A stretch of DNA of 64,000 nt from an uncultured Gemmatimonadota bacterium (GTDB taxonomy: Bacteria > Gemmatimonadota > Gemmatimonadetes > Gemmatimonadales > Gemmatimonadaceae), in assembly GCA_903910555.1 (NCBI GenBank), contig CAIVZZ010000001.1, positions 186,001 through 250,000 on the forward strand, in the 5' to 3' direction. Positions 43,111 to 51,545 of this stretch are shown here, piece by piece (the stretch's first letter is position 1; each line of letters starts with the position of its first letter). The notes beneath the pieces are model-generated. The model was not told where the DNA came from. It was given only the letters and a program-made list of their open reading frames with translations, and did not search any database. The translations under genes were made by a program, and so were the position numbers.

Positions 43111-43962
43111 CTATGGCCGTCGCGGGGGGACGGCCACCTCGATCGAGTCGCGCACCGCTGGTGACTGCACAAGCGTGGAGCGGGGCAGGTCGCGGCGCTC
43201 GCTCTTGAGCTCGACATGCAACCGGTATTTCCCGGGCGGAACAGAATCAAGCGGCAGAATAAAACTCGGATCGACCTGATGGTACACACCCATAGGCCGC
43301 TCGAACTCGGCGACAGTCTTTCCGTCGGCGCCGACGAATTTTCCGGTCAGTGTTCCAAGCCACGCGGCGTTGCCGTGCGGATCGAGCTGCACGCGCGTGA
43401 TCAAGGAGTCGCCGTGCACGGCCGTGCGCAAATGGCTCGCGGCGACCGTCGCGGTGACTGTGCCTTTGCGGTACAGCAGCGTCGTGATCGTGCGGATCTC
43501 GACGTTGAGCGATGCGGTGATTTTGGTCGTGTCGGGCGAGGCCAGGGCAATCGCCGCAGCCTTCGACGAGACCACGATACGGCTCCAGTACTCGCGGTCC
43601 GGAAGATCCGCCGGCGGACGCGCTAGAAACCGGACAGTTTGCTTCTGTCCCGGCAGCACCGTCGCCCGGCGCGGGTACGCATCAATCCAACCGGCCGCCG
43701 ACGGTTCGCCGGCTGGCGGATGTTCCATCGTGTTGAGGTCGACATTGCCGAGCGAATCCGAGACGGGGAATCCGTAGAGCAATGAAACGGAGACTTCGAC
43801 TGGTACTGATGACGGATTGTAGAGATCGAGCGAGCCGCCGCGCGCGCGATGATCGATGACGACAACCGGCGGCGCCACGGTAACGCTCTGTGCCGCGGCC
43901 GAAGCGAGCGGCGCCAGCAGTGCGATGAGCAGTGCGATGAGAAGTGCGAAACGTTTCATCAC
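43111..43962 (-). CDS. PapD-like periplasmic chaperone
   Basis: 283 residues: signal peptide (1-24, ending SAAAQ), then two immunoglobulin-like domains. The G1-type strand SLDLYNPSSVPVEVSVSL and the segment AYPRRATVLPGQKQTVRFLARPPADLPDREYWSRIVV match fimbrial chaperones, where the basic residues anchor the subunit C-terminus. The second domain (~165-283) ends in a proline/arginine-rich tail. It is longer than classical PapD (~220). It overlaps the upstream DUF4402 gene by 4 bases (ATGA) and is followed by the usher, so subunit, chaperone and usher are made from one transcript. Confidence 0.82.
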   Translation of the reverse strand: MMKRFALLIALLIALLAPLASAAAQSVTVAPPVVVIDHRARGGSLDLYNPSSVPVEVSVSLLYGFPVSDSLGNVDLNTMEHPPAGEPSAAGWIDAYPRRATVLPGQKQTVRFLARPPADLPDREYWSRIVVSSKAAAIALASPDTTKITASLNVEIRTITTLLYRKGTVTATVAASHLRTAVHGDSLITRVQLDPHGNAAWLGTLTGKFVGADGKTVAEFERPMGVYHQVDPSFILPLDSVPPGKYRLHVELKSERRDLPRSTLVQSPAVRDSIEVAVPPRRP

Positions 43963-44426
43963 TGCGTGGTTACCGAGAGAGAGAGATTGCCCGAGTATCT
44001 GCCGCTGATAAGCTGGCGCGACGGCCGCGCCATGCCGCCAATCATGACGACGACACGTCCGCTCTGCGGCAACTTCAACGAGAACGGCGCGCGCGGATCA
44101 AACGGGATGTTGTCCGCGCTCGACTCGTTGATGGAGTATGCCGCAGACTGCGGTCCGAAGCTCACACCGACGCGACCGCCGCCTTCACCAACGATTTGTC
44201 CCGGAAGCGTGAACGAGAGTTGAACCGTGGCGCCGGCCGGTCCGATAATTTCAAACATCGCGGTCGCTTTGCCGTCAGCCGGCCCCATCGTCGCGTCGAC
44301 TCCGCCGATAAGCGAGCCGAACTCAAGCTGGCGGAGAACATTCACTCGCAGAGGCGCGGGAGTCTGGCCGCGCAGCGCTGGCGCCGCGATCAGCAGCAGG
44401 GCGAAGAGGACGAAGCGCGGGCGCAT
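43959..44426 (-). CDS. DUF4402 subunit protein (minor pilin-like)
   Basis: 155 residues from the ATG at 44426: signal peptide (MRPRFVLFALLLIAAPALRGQ) then a beta-sandwich domain of the DUF4402 family (RQLEFGSLIGGVDATMGP, ATVQLSFTLPGQIVG, GRYSGNLSLSVTTQ). DUF4402 proteins accompany PapD-like chaperones and act as presumed fimbrial subunits. The C-terminus, with alternating hydrophobic residues (NLSLSVTTQ), is as expected for a strand used for donor-strand complementation. It is 24 residues longer upstream if a non-preferred start is used. Its stop overlaps the chaperone start. Confidence 0.78.
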   Translation of the reverse strand: MRPRFVLFALLLIAAPALRGQTPAPLRVNVLRQLEFGSLIGGVDATMGPADGKATAMFEIIGPAGATVQLSFTLPGQIVGEGGGRVGVSFGPQSAAYSINESSADNIPFDPRAPFSLKLPQSGRVVVMIGGMARPSRQLISGRYSGNLSLSVTTQ

Positions 44427-44472
44427 GAGTGTGAAGTTCGCGAAAAGCGCTGTCCGGCGGTACCCGAGACGA

Positions 44473-44500
44473 CCGTGCCCGCCACAGTGGGCGGGCACGG
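44473..44500 (-). terminator. GC-rich stem-loop between major and minor subunit genes
   Basis: A perfect 11-bp stem CCGTGCCCGCC / GGCGGGCACGG (44473-44483 and 44490-44500), 6-nt loop, without a T run. Its position, right after the first subunit gene, fits an attenuator or mRNA-stabilising hairpin that would raise major-subunit expression above chaperone and usher. Confidence 0.7.
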
Positions 44501-44523
44501 ATACGTCTGGATCTCGGAGAGAA

Positions 44524-45048
44524 CTACGGAGCTGTGACCGTGATGGTCATGTTCGCCGTGTACGAACCAACAACCTGGCTGGCCGACGGAGCGGCGAGCA
44601 CTGCACCGATCCACAGATAGCCGTTGCCCGTGCCGCTCAGCGCCTGACCGGCGATCGTTCCGCCGCTCGTGATCGCGGTCGGCGAGCAAGCGGTGTTCGT
44701 GTTGTTCTGGCTGTAGCAGTATCCGTAGCCGTTGATGCCAATCGTTGCCGCGCTCGGACCTGCGAGCGTCGACGGAAGCGTCGTCGCCGTGATCGTGATG
44801 CCCTGATTGTTCGCGCCGACGATGTTCACCTTACCGGCCCCGGAAGCGCTGGCGAGAATCGTCGAGCCCGAGCCGCCCTGAATGACGGCGGGGAAGTTCA
44901 GGTTGCCGCCGTTCGTCGCAGCGAGCGATGCCGTGACCGTTGCGCTCACGGAAACCGTGGCGACCGACGTCAACTGCGCGCTTGCGACGGTGCTCGTCAT
45001 CGCGACTGCCGCGACGGTAAGGGCGAGCTTTGCAGAGAAACCCTTCAT
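44524..45048 (-). CDS. DUF4402 subunit protein (major pilin-like)
   Basis: 174 residues: signal peptide (1-24, TVASAQ), then a Ser/Thr/Ala/Gly-rich beta-sandwich with NLNFPAVIQGGSGSTILA, ITITATTLPSTLAGPSA and the final strand GSYTANMTITVTAP. Two cysteines (CYSQNNTNTAC) could form a disulfide. It has a very good ribosome site (AGGAGG, 7 bases before the ATG) and is the first gene after the AT-rich leader, consistent with being the abundant structural subunit. The second subunit gene follows after a hairpin. Confidence 0.82.
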   Translation of the reverse strand: MKGFSAKLALTVAAVAMTSTVASAQLTSVATVSVSATVTASLAATNGGNLNFPAVIQGGSGSTILASASGAGKVNIVGANNQGITITATTLPSTLAGPSAATIGINGYGYCYSQNNTNTACSPTAITSGGTIAGQALSGTGNGYLWIGAVLAAPSASQVVGSYTANMTITVTAP

Positions 45049-45416
45049 ATGTACTTCCTCCTAGAAGACTATCTATTGGGTGGCGATCCATGCGGTCGGA
45101 GCGCTATCGCGCGCCTCCGTGATTATTCCCTATGGAAAAGCTGTGCCACTCGCTAGAAAATGTCCAGTGTCACGTATCAAGACATTTCGGCACGGACCGC
45201 ATCGCGGCAACATAAGTCATTCCAGTATAGTCATTAAGTCTCCAATAGTAGGACCATGCATAAAGACCGACACTTTTCTATCCGGCGCTTCGCCACCATC
45301 AGACATTACTTCTCATATGCATTGTTTTCGGTCGCTCAGAAAGATTTTTTCGGGCATATTTATCAAAATGGCTTGAAAGCGTCCGCTGCTCTTACTCATG
45401 CTATAGCAATATGCAA
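45049..45416. other. 368-base AT-rich leader between the pilus-like operon and an alpha/beta hydrolase gene
   Basis: No gene. It is clearly richer in A/T than its surroundings and contains TATTTATCAAAAT, CAATATGCAATTAT and many short stretches. On the minus strand it carries a sigma-54-like element, a hairpin in the leader (GGAG...CTCC, 45095-45118) and a strong ribosome site. No c-di-GMP (GEMM) riboswitch pattern was recognised on reading. Confidence 0.6.
45133..45148 (-). promoter_or_regulatory. candidate sigma-54 promoter of the pilus-like operon
   Basis: On the minus strand TGGCACAGCTTTTCCA matches the -24 element TGGCAC exactly and the -12 element TTGC in three of four bases (TTCC), with correct spacing. 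It lies ~85 bases before the major-subunit ATG. Confidence 0.35.
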
Positions 45417-46310
45417 TTATCGTGGCGTTTTGCGGTTGTCGATCAGTCGCAATGCAAGCCAATCGCCAACGAGTTGCTCGATCGCTTCGTGGCCATAATC
45501 GACCGTCACGACATGCCCGTTCCCCGTTGTCCAGTGGAGAGTTTTGTCGCTCGATCCGATCAGCCCAAACGCCTCTGCGGCCGCCGCCGCCGGGATCCTG
45601 TTGTCCTCACGCGACTGCACCACGAGCACAGGCTGCCGCACGCTAGCGAGTGATTTCCGCGCGAGCAGCACGACCTTCTCGAGCTCCACCACCACGCGTG
45701 GTGTCGAGACGCGATATGCGATCATCGCACCCGCGGCAACAGGATCGTGCACAGATCTCGAACCGCCGCCCGTGATGTACTTCGCGCCGAACGACGCGAC
45801 CGGCGCGATAAAATGCAGCAACTCGAGTGGAATCGACGCGCGAAGATACGGAGCGAATCCAACCACCGCGCGCACGCCCGGCTGCTCGGCCGCGAGAATG
45901 AATGCGAGCGCGCCACCCATCGAGAGACCGCCAACCGCAATTTCGGTATGCTCTGCTTGAAGCTCGGCGAGCGCAGCCCGTGCCGCGCTCTCCCATGCAC
46001 TCGCACGCGCGGCCGCCCAATCCTGCAGTCGCCGGCCATGACCGGGCAGCAGCGGCACATACACGGTCCACCCGCGCGCGTTCAGCGCCGCGGCCACCAG
46101 CGCCATCGACTGCGGCGAGTCGTTGTAACCGTGCAGCAGCAACACGGCGCTGTCGAGCGTCCCCTTCAGCCGGATGGGTTCCGCTCCGATGATGATGCCG
46201 TCGGCGTCCAGCGGATGCGCGCGGATGAACGCGCGCTCCTGATGCCGCGCGATCGCACCGCGCAGTGCCCACCACACTGCAATCGCGACGGCGATCCAGA
46301 CGACTGTCAC
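45417..46310 (-). CDS. alpha/beta hydrolase
   Basis: 297 residues from the GTG at 46310. An N-terminal transmembrane helix (TVVWIAVAIAVWWALRG) is followed by an alpha/beta-hydrolase fold: VLLLHGYNDSP (oxyanion region), nucleophile serine in GGLSMGGALAF, acid in SREDNRIP and histidine in TVDYGHE. It is probably a membrane-anchored carboxylesterase or monoacylglycerol-lipase-like enzyme. The GTG overlaps the glycosyltransferase stop by 4 bases (GTGA), and an upstream start at 46346 lies inside that gene. It is the last gene of a four-gene operon. Confidence 0.87.
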   Translation of the reverse strand: MTVVWIAVAIAVWWALRGAIARHQERAFIRAHPLDADGIIIGAEPIRLKGTLDSAVLLLHGYNDSPQSMALVAAALNARGWTVYVPLLPGHGRRLQDWAAARASAWESAARAALAELQAEHTEIAVGGLSMGGALAFILAAEQPGVRAVVGFAPYLRASIPLELLHFIAPVASFGAKYITGGGSRSVHDPVAAGAMIAYRVSTPRVVVELEKVVLLARKSLASVRQPVLVVQSREDNRIPAAAAAEAFGLIGSSDKTLHWTTGNGHVVTVDYGHEAIEQLVGDWLALRLIDNRKTPR

Positions 46311-47116
46311 GCGTTTGCCAAATGACGGTCGACGCCACGCGCACACCGCGTGACGCCCTCACGAACAACTTTCAGCACAAGTTCAAAATTCGCAGCGTCT
46401 GCATCCGTCGGACGCGTGCGATGATGTAGATGATACGAGACTGCCGCGAACTTCAAATTTCGCCGCTTCACTCCGGAGTTCATCAGGCGCGCAACGAGCT
46501 CGGTATCCTCGCGTCCCCATCCTTCCAGCTCTTCGTTGTACCCGTTCACGCGCACAATGTCATCACGCCAATACGAGATGTTGCATCCGCGCGTCCGATA
46601 AATCGGTCCCGGCTCGCCGCGCGAAAAACGTGAAAGAAAAGGCGCGTGGATTCCGTTCACTCGATTGCGAACGTTTCTCGAGAGCGCACCTGCGACCCGT
46701 TTTCCGGCCGCGAGCGTGCGCGCGGTTGCGGCTTCCCCAAGCATCATGCGGCTCCCCTGGATGTACCAGCCGCGCTGCGCGAAACGCAGATGCGAGCGAA
46801 TGAACTCGGGATGGATCAGCATGTCGCCGTCGATGGCGATCAAATACTCTCCGCCGGCGCGCGCCATCGCCTCATTGAGGATGCGTCCCTTCCGGAAACC
46901 CTCGTCCTCCTGCCAGACGTGCCGCAGCGGCACCGGAAAGGTGGCGGCCTCGCGCGCGACAAACTCCCGCGTGTCTGCGCGCGATCCGTCGTCGGCAATG
47001 AGAACCTCGCCGGGAAGTACCGTCTGCGCACGAACTGTCGCGAGCACCAGCGCCAGCGCTTCTTTCCAGTTGTACGTGGCGATGATGAGGCTGTTGCTCG
47101 CAGATCCCGCAATCAT
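46307..47116 (-). CDS. family 2 glycosyltransferase with GT7-like C-terminal segment
   Basis: 269 residues. The GT-A core shows SLIIATYNWKEALALVL, IADDGSRADT and the metal-binding AIDGDMLIHPEF; the C-terminal segment GCNISYWRDDIVRVNGYNEELEGWGREDTEL matches the galactosyltransferase/chondroitin-polymerase-type end (Glyco_transf_7C). It probably transfers a hexose or HexNAc to a glycan acceptor at the cytoplasmic face; acceptor unknown. It overlaps both neighbours by 4 bases, so it sits in the middle of the operon. Confidence 0.9.
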   Translation of the reverse strand: MIAGSASNSLIIATYNWKEALALVLATVRAQTVLPGEVLIADDGSRADTREFVAREAATFPVPLRHVWQEDEGFRKGRILNEAMARAGGEYLIAIDGDMLIHPEFIRSHLRFAQRGWYIQGSRMMLGEAATARTLAAGKRVAGALSRNVRNRVNGIHAPFLSRFSRGEPGPIYRTRGCNISYWRDDIVRVNGYNEELEGWGREDTELVARLMNSGVKRRNLKFAAVSYHLHHRTRPTDADAANFELVLKVVREGVTRCARGVDRHLANA

Positions 47117-48081
47117 TTCATGTAGCCGTGCGCCGTGAGTCCCGGAAGTCCGTCGAAATCCTGCGTGGTCTTGTAGCGCTCGAACCGTCCGTCACCTGCG
47201 ACGCCGCGCGCCTTCTGCCGCAGCGCGTCCATCTCGCCGGCATGGAACGGTTTGAAGTTCAGCGCGAGTTTGATGTTCTTCTTCAAGATTCCGCTGTTTT
47301 CCATTCCGCAAATCACAGAGCTCACGGGCAGTGAGAAACAGTAACGCATCGCTTCCTCAGGTTTCACCGTGCGCGAAATCGCTATCGCGCCGCCCGCCAG
47401 CGGCTTGCTCGCCATCACGGCGATCCCGCGGCGCACCGCGTCGGGCAGCACCTGCTTCTCGAACGATCGAAACGATGAATCAAGCGGATTCAGCGGCATC
47501 GTGATCACATCCCAACTGAAACCGCGATTCAGCAGCTTCAAATGAATGTGCGGCGATTTGTGGCCGCCGAATCCGATCCAGCGGGTCTTCCCCTGCTCGC
47601 GCGCTTCCTGCGCGGCGTCGAGGCCGCCGTGATCGTAGAGCCAGTCGGGATCGTTGTCATAAATCATTTCGTGGAATGACCAGACATCGACTGCGTCGAT
47701 CTTCATTCTGCTCAGCGATTCATCGACCTGATGCATCGCGGTCTTATAGTCGCGCAAATGCGCGCAGCACTGCCACACGAGCGTCACGCGTTCGCGGTAG
47801 CCGTCTTTCAGCGCGAGTCCGATCGAGCGCTCGGTGCGCCCCTCGGCGTATTCCCATCCGGTTTCGATCACATTGACGCCGTGGTCGATCGCCTCGCGCA
47901 CGAGCCGGATGATTTCCTTCTGGCCGGTCTTCGCGAGTCGCGATGTGCCGAGCGCGAGAATCGACGTCGGCCGCCCGGTGCGGCCAAGCGGACGGTGCTC
48001 CAGAGCGGGAATCACTTTCTTCGGCATCGGAGTTTTCGGATTCGGGTCGGAGTAGACTGGCTTCCTCGGAACGGACTTCAT
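47113..48081 (-). CDS. aldo/keto reductase
   Basis: 322 residues of the AKR superfamily: a TIM barrel with LGTSRLAKTGQKEI, NVIETGWEYAEGR (catalytic Asp/Tyr region, with Tyr in WEYA), WSFHEMIYD and the C-terminal NADPH-binding stretch. The Lys and His of the AKR tetrad are less clear, so substrate and activity are uncertain; many members act on sugars or aldehydes. The final ~40 residues carry GVAGDGRFERYKTTQDFDG. It overlaps the Smr gene and the glycosyltransferase by 4 bases each. Confidence 0.85.
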   Translation of the reverse strand: MKSVPRKPVYSDPNPKTPMPKKVIPALEHRPLGRTGRPTSILALGTSRLAKTGQKEIIRLVREAIDHGVNVIETGWEYAEGRTERSIGLALKDGYRERVTLVWQCCAHLRDYKTAMHQVDESLSRMKIDAVDVWSFHEMIYDNDPDWLYDHGGLDAAQEAREQGKTRWIGFGGHKSPHIHLKLLNRGFSWDVITMPLNPLDSSFRSFEKQVLPDAVRRGIAVMASKPLAGGAIAISRTVKPEEAMRYCFSLPVSSVICGMENSGILKKNIKLALNFKPFHAGEMDALRQKARGVAGDGRFERYKTTQDFDGLPGLTAHGYMK

Positions 48082-48689
48082 TCGTCGTCGAACGCGTCGC
48101 GCGCGGCCTCGATCAAGAATTGCAAACGCCCCTCACGATCCGTTTCATCCTGCGCGACCGCACTCGAAAGAATCGCAAACTGCCGGACCATCTCGTCGTG
48201 CACCAATCCGGCCGTGCGCGGCGCACCGAGGATGTGCAGCGATTGCTCCGCCAGCGCGCGAAGCGATGCCCGCGCGGGTGCGCCGAGTGCCAGCAACTCC
48301 TTCGGGTCGTGCGGCTGCACTCGCGAATCGTTCGAGCGCGAGCGCGGAACAGTCTCGAACAGCGCGCGCACCGGCGCCAGCGTCACGACGAACGAGCCCG
48401 GCGTGTGCTCTTGTACGTCACCGACCACCCCTTTCCGTTTCAGCGCGCGAAGCAGTTTCTCGATCGCTTCACGCACGACGGCAACGCCGCCCGGACTTCC
48501 CTTCCCGCGCCCTGTGATGACCAGCACGTCACCCGCGCGCGCCATCTGACGCTCGCGGAGCCACGGTTCGGCGCGCCGTGCCGCCTCCGCGCCCGTGGGC
48601 ATCGACGTGCGCAGGTCGAGCGTTCTCGCCGGCCCGAAACGGGCCTCGTCAAACGCGCGGTGCAGCGCGATGTGCGCCGTGCGACTCAT
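48078..48689 (-). CDS. Smr (MutS2 C-terminal)-domain protein
   Basis: 203 residues. Residues ~20-95 match a Smr domain, with LDLRTSMPTGAEAA near its start and the HGRG-type loop as ITGRGKGSPGGVAVVREAI; Smr domains are DNA or RNA endonuclease/nicking modules. The remainder is basic and helical. It heads the operon with an aldo/keto reductase, a glycosyltransferase and a hydrolase, an association without an obvious functional reason. Confidence 0.78.
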   Translation of the reverse strand: MSRTAHIALHRAFDEARFGPARTLDLRTSMPTGAEAARRAEPWLRERQMARAGDVLVITGRGKGSPGGVAVVREAIEKLLRALKRKGVVGDVQEHTPGSFVVTLAPVRALFETVPRSRSNDSRVQPHDPKELLALGAPARASLRALAEQSLHILGAPRTAGLVHDEMVRQFAILSSAVAQDETDREGRLQFLIEAARDAFDDE

Positions 48690-48705
48690 GCGGACGCGGT
48701 ACGAC

Positions 48706-50316
48706 TCATTTGATGGCCTGCCGCAGCACGTGACCGTCTATTTTTTCGAGCGGCTTCACACCGGCGAGTTCCGCAAGCGTCGGAGCCATATCGACGACAC
48801 GCACGAAGCCCGCGTAGTGGCCTGGTTTCACGCCATCTCCGTAGAACAGCTCCGGAACGTGCGCGTCACTGTCGTGCGGCGATCCGTGCGTCGGGTAACT
48901 CGCGGGCGCCCAGTAGCTGTACGGCGTCAGCGTGATCATCATGCGCGCTGATCCATCCGGCGCAAACATGTGCAGCCAGCGCCGCGCGATTGCGTCTTTG
49001 GTGGTATCGTCGTGCGCCAGCGCGGTGATCAGATCCGCGCGGAGGACGCCATCCACATGTCTCACGTCCTGCGCGAAGCTTGCGATGGCAGAATCCGCAG
49101 ACATGCGCACCCGCGCGAACGCTTCGGGTTTTTCAACCACCACAACAGAGCCATCTTCGAGCTCCACAGCGGACGAATCCACTCCCTTGGAAACGAGCCG
49201 TGCACGAAACGCGTTCCACTGCGCGCGCACCGACACGATCTTCGCATCGTGATTCGGATAGATCGTCGATTTGATCGCGGGCAGCGGCGACATGCCGTGA
49301 TCGGCCGTGAGTGCAATCACGATGCGACGCCCGTCGCGCATCTTGAATAGCGAGTCGAAGAACACGCCGAGTGAACGGTCGAGTCGCAGAATCTGATCGT
49401 GCATTTCGCGCGAGTCCGGCCCGAACGCGTGGCCGATCGCATCGGTCGTCGAAAGTGAAATCGCCAGAAGGTCGGTGCGATTCTGCGAGGCCCCGAGGCC
49501 GAGTTCGTTCAGCCCGGACAGCGCGAACTGCAGCGTGATCTCATCCATCCATGGATACGCACCCGTCGATCGTGCGGCGGTCATCGAGTCCGTGGATACC
49601 GGATGCGGAAACATGTAGTTCACGCCGCGATTCTCGGCGGGCACGCTGTCCGGTTCGGGATACGCGCTCGCCGGCAGGAGAAGCGTCCACGATTTTCCCG
49701 CGTATTGCTGGCCCGGTTTGCGCGCATTGAACCGCTGCACCCACGACGGGAGCGTGTCGCGATAATAGCGGCTCGTGCTGAACGTGCCGTTGGATGCAGT
49801 CCACCAGTACACATCGTCCTTACTGCGTCCAATCGGCAGGATCGCACCGCGATCTTTTCGCGAGACGGAAAGGACGCGAGTCGCGGGGTCAGCCGCACGC
49901 AGCCAGTCGGTCAGCGTCGTTCCCTGAAAGCGAATGGGCGAAGCGCCAAGATCCGTTGAGGGATCGTCGCTTCCGATAATCGCCGCGTCGGGAACGCCAT
50001 TCACGCCGGCCGAGTTCATCGCGATCCCGGTGTGCACCGGGAACCTGCCGGACATCGTCACCGAATGTCCGGGCGCCGTTTCGGTGATGGCGTGATCCTG
50101 ATATCCGTCGAGAAAAAATGCGCTGCTGTCCAGGAGGCGTCGCAAGCCGCCGGTCAGCTGCTTGTCGAACCGCTGGAAATAGTCCGAGCGCATCTGGTCG
50201 ACCGTGATGAACACAATGAGTGTCGGGCGCGCTGAGGCGGCCGACGTCTGCTGTGCACCGGCACACGCGACGACAAGTGGCAACGGAACGGCGAAAAGAA
50301 GCGTGCGAAGTCGCAT
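48706..50316 (-). CDS. alkaline phosphatase-superfamily phosphatase (PafA/nucleotide pyrophosphatase-like), lipoprotein
   Basis: Residues 1-17 (MRLRTLLFAVPLPLVVAC) end in a lipobox (VVAC), so the ATG at 50316 is the likely start; 536 residues. Metal and catalytic elements: VDQMRSDYFQRF, nucleophile Thr in ETAPGHSVTMSG, TTDAIGHAFGPDS, LTADHGMSPLP and HGSPHDSDAHVPE. This is the layout of PafA and related monoesterases/nucleotide pyrophosphatases with two zinc ions. It probably cleaves phosphate esters in the periplasm. A divergent gene for a DUF4956 membrane protein lies ~200 bases away. Confidence 0.9.
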   Translation of the reverse strand: MRLRTLLFAVPLPLVVACAGAQQTSAASARPTLIVFITVDQMRSDYFQRFDKQLTGGLRRLLDSSAFFLDGYQDHAITETAPGHSVTMSGRFPVHTGIAMNSAGVNGVPDAAIIGSDDPSTDLGASPIRFQGTTLTDWLRAADPATRVLSVSRKDRGAILPIGRSKDDVYWWTASNGTFSTSRYYRDTLPSWVQRFNARKPGQQYAGKSWTLLLPASAYPEPDSVPAENRGVNYMFPHPVSTDSMTAARSTGAYPWMDEITLQFALSGLNELGLGASQNRTDLLAISLSTTDAIGHAFGPDSREMHDQILRLDRSLGVFFDSLFKMRDGRRIVIALTADHGMSPLPAIKSTIYPNHDAKIVSVRAQWNAFRARLVSKGVDSSAVELEDGSVVVVEKPEAFARVRMSADSAIASFAQDVRHVDGVLRADLITALAHDDTTKDAIARRWLHMFAPDGSARMMITLTPYSYWAPASYPTHGSPHDSDAHVPELFYGDGVKPGHYAGFVRVVDMAPTLAELAGVKPLEKIDGHVLRQAIK

Positions 50317-50513
50317 GACGGGAGCAAGAATGTAGGTGCGCAAATGAGGCGCCACCGCCGGGGCCGCTGTAGGATGCGGGCGCGTCTTGGGACCCGCCAG
50401 TGGCAGGTCCCCGGCAACCGGATGACAAACGTCGGTTGACCCCCTCCCGACCAGCCTGCAACTTCTCCCCCGACGCCACTGTCGGCGCGAGGACTACACT
50501 CGGGAGGTCGTTG

Positions 50514-51545
50514 ATGGCCCGCCGGTCAGCACCCGTGCCAGTTTGGTCGAATATCCTGCTCCGGACGGCTCTCTATTACGCCATCCTGGGGGTGCTTCTT
50601 TACTGGCTTAAGGGCGTGTCGGTCGGCGGCCTCCCGCTCGATGACGAAACGACGCAGCTCATCACGGGGCTAAGCAAGAAAGCCGCGAAATCGATGGCTC
50701 CGATCGAAACCACATCGGCGTCGCTGCACGTGCTCATCGCCATGATGAGTGCCCTCCTCTTCTCGATTCCTGTCGCGTGGATCTACACGCTGACCCACAA
50801 GAAAAAAGGATGGAAACAGGGGACGGTGCAGAGTCTCGTCATCCTTCCGGTGGTTATTGCCGGCATCGTCGTACTCCTCAAGTACAGCCTTCCACTCGCA
50901 TTCGGCATGGCCGCGATCGTTGCCGCGGTTCGCTTCAAGAGTTCGCTCAACGACACACGCGACTCAGCCTTCATGCTCTGCGGCATCGGCATGGGACTGT
51001 CTGCGGGCGTCGTTCCGGAAGTCGCCGGCGTGCTCTCGTTCGTATTCAGCGCCGTGGTCGTCGGCATGTGGTACGCGGATTTTGGCCGCGCACCCGCGTC
51101 GCTTGAAGGCAAACTCGCCGAGGCGACGCTCGAGCGCGCGCTCGAACACGCGAGCCGCACCGGCACGTTCGTCGCGCGCATGGACGACGAAGTCTTCAAG
51201 TCGCTCGGCCCAGATCAGCTCGAGGCGATCGCCGCGAGCGCCTGGCGCCGGCGCAAACGCAACGCGCCGGATCTCGCGGACGAAGAACGCACGGTGACGC
51301 ACGAAGATTTCAGCTTGCTGCTGCGAATTCGCACCGCGTCGCCGGACAAACTCCGCGACGCAGTCGAGCCGGAGTTCGCCGGGCTCTTCAAGCGCTGGCG
51401 GTTCGGCGATATCGTGCACGAGGACGACGGACTGCACACCGTGGAATACGCAGTCGAACTCGCCAGCACAGTCACGCCCGGTGTTGTCAGCGACACGCTG
51501 CGTACGGCCGCGGCGCACCACCTCGTACGATTGGAGCTCAGATGA
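50514..51545 (+). CDS. DUF4956 membrane protein
   Basis: 343 residues from the ATG at 50514 (ribosome site GGGAGG). Four hydrophobic helices (~20-45, 70-95, 100-140, 150-190) carry the family's RFKSSLNDTRDSAFMLCGIGMGLSAG segment, followed by a ~150-residue cytoplasmic C-terminal domain. DUF4956 proteins commonly sit next to VTC-type polyphosphate polymerases and CotH-like proteins, and have been suggested to work in polyphosphate or surface-protein modification. Here the next gene overlaps by 4 bases (ATGA) and encodes a CotH-like protein, but no VTC gene is present. Confidence 0.85.
   Translation: MARRSAPVPVWSNILLRTALYYAILGVLLYWLKGVSVGGLPLDDETTQLITGLSKKAAKSMAPIETTSASLHVLIAMMSALLFSIPVAWIYTLTHKKKGWKQGTVQSLVILPVVIAGIVVLLKYSLPLAFGMAAIVAAVRFKSSLNDTRDSAFMLCGIGMGLSAGVVPEVAGVLSFVFSAVVVGMWYADFGRAPASLEGKLAEATLERALEHASRTGTFVARMDDEVFKSLGPDQLEAIAASAWRRRKRNAPDLADEERTVTHEDFSLLLRIRTASPDKLRDAVEPEFAGLFKRWRFGDIVHEDDGLHTVEYAVELASTVTPGVVSDTLRTAAAHHLVRLELR

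Noticed and set aside
45049-45416. A c-di-GMP (GEMM-type) riboswitch in the pilus leader
   Set aside because: The conserved CACGCACAGGGCAAACC and GACGCAAAGCC elements were not found on either strand.
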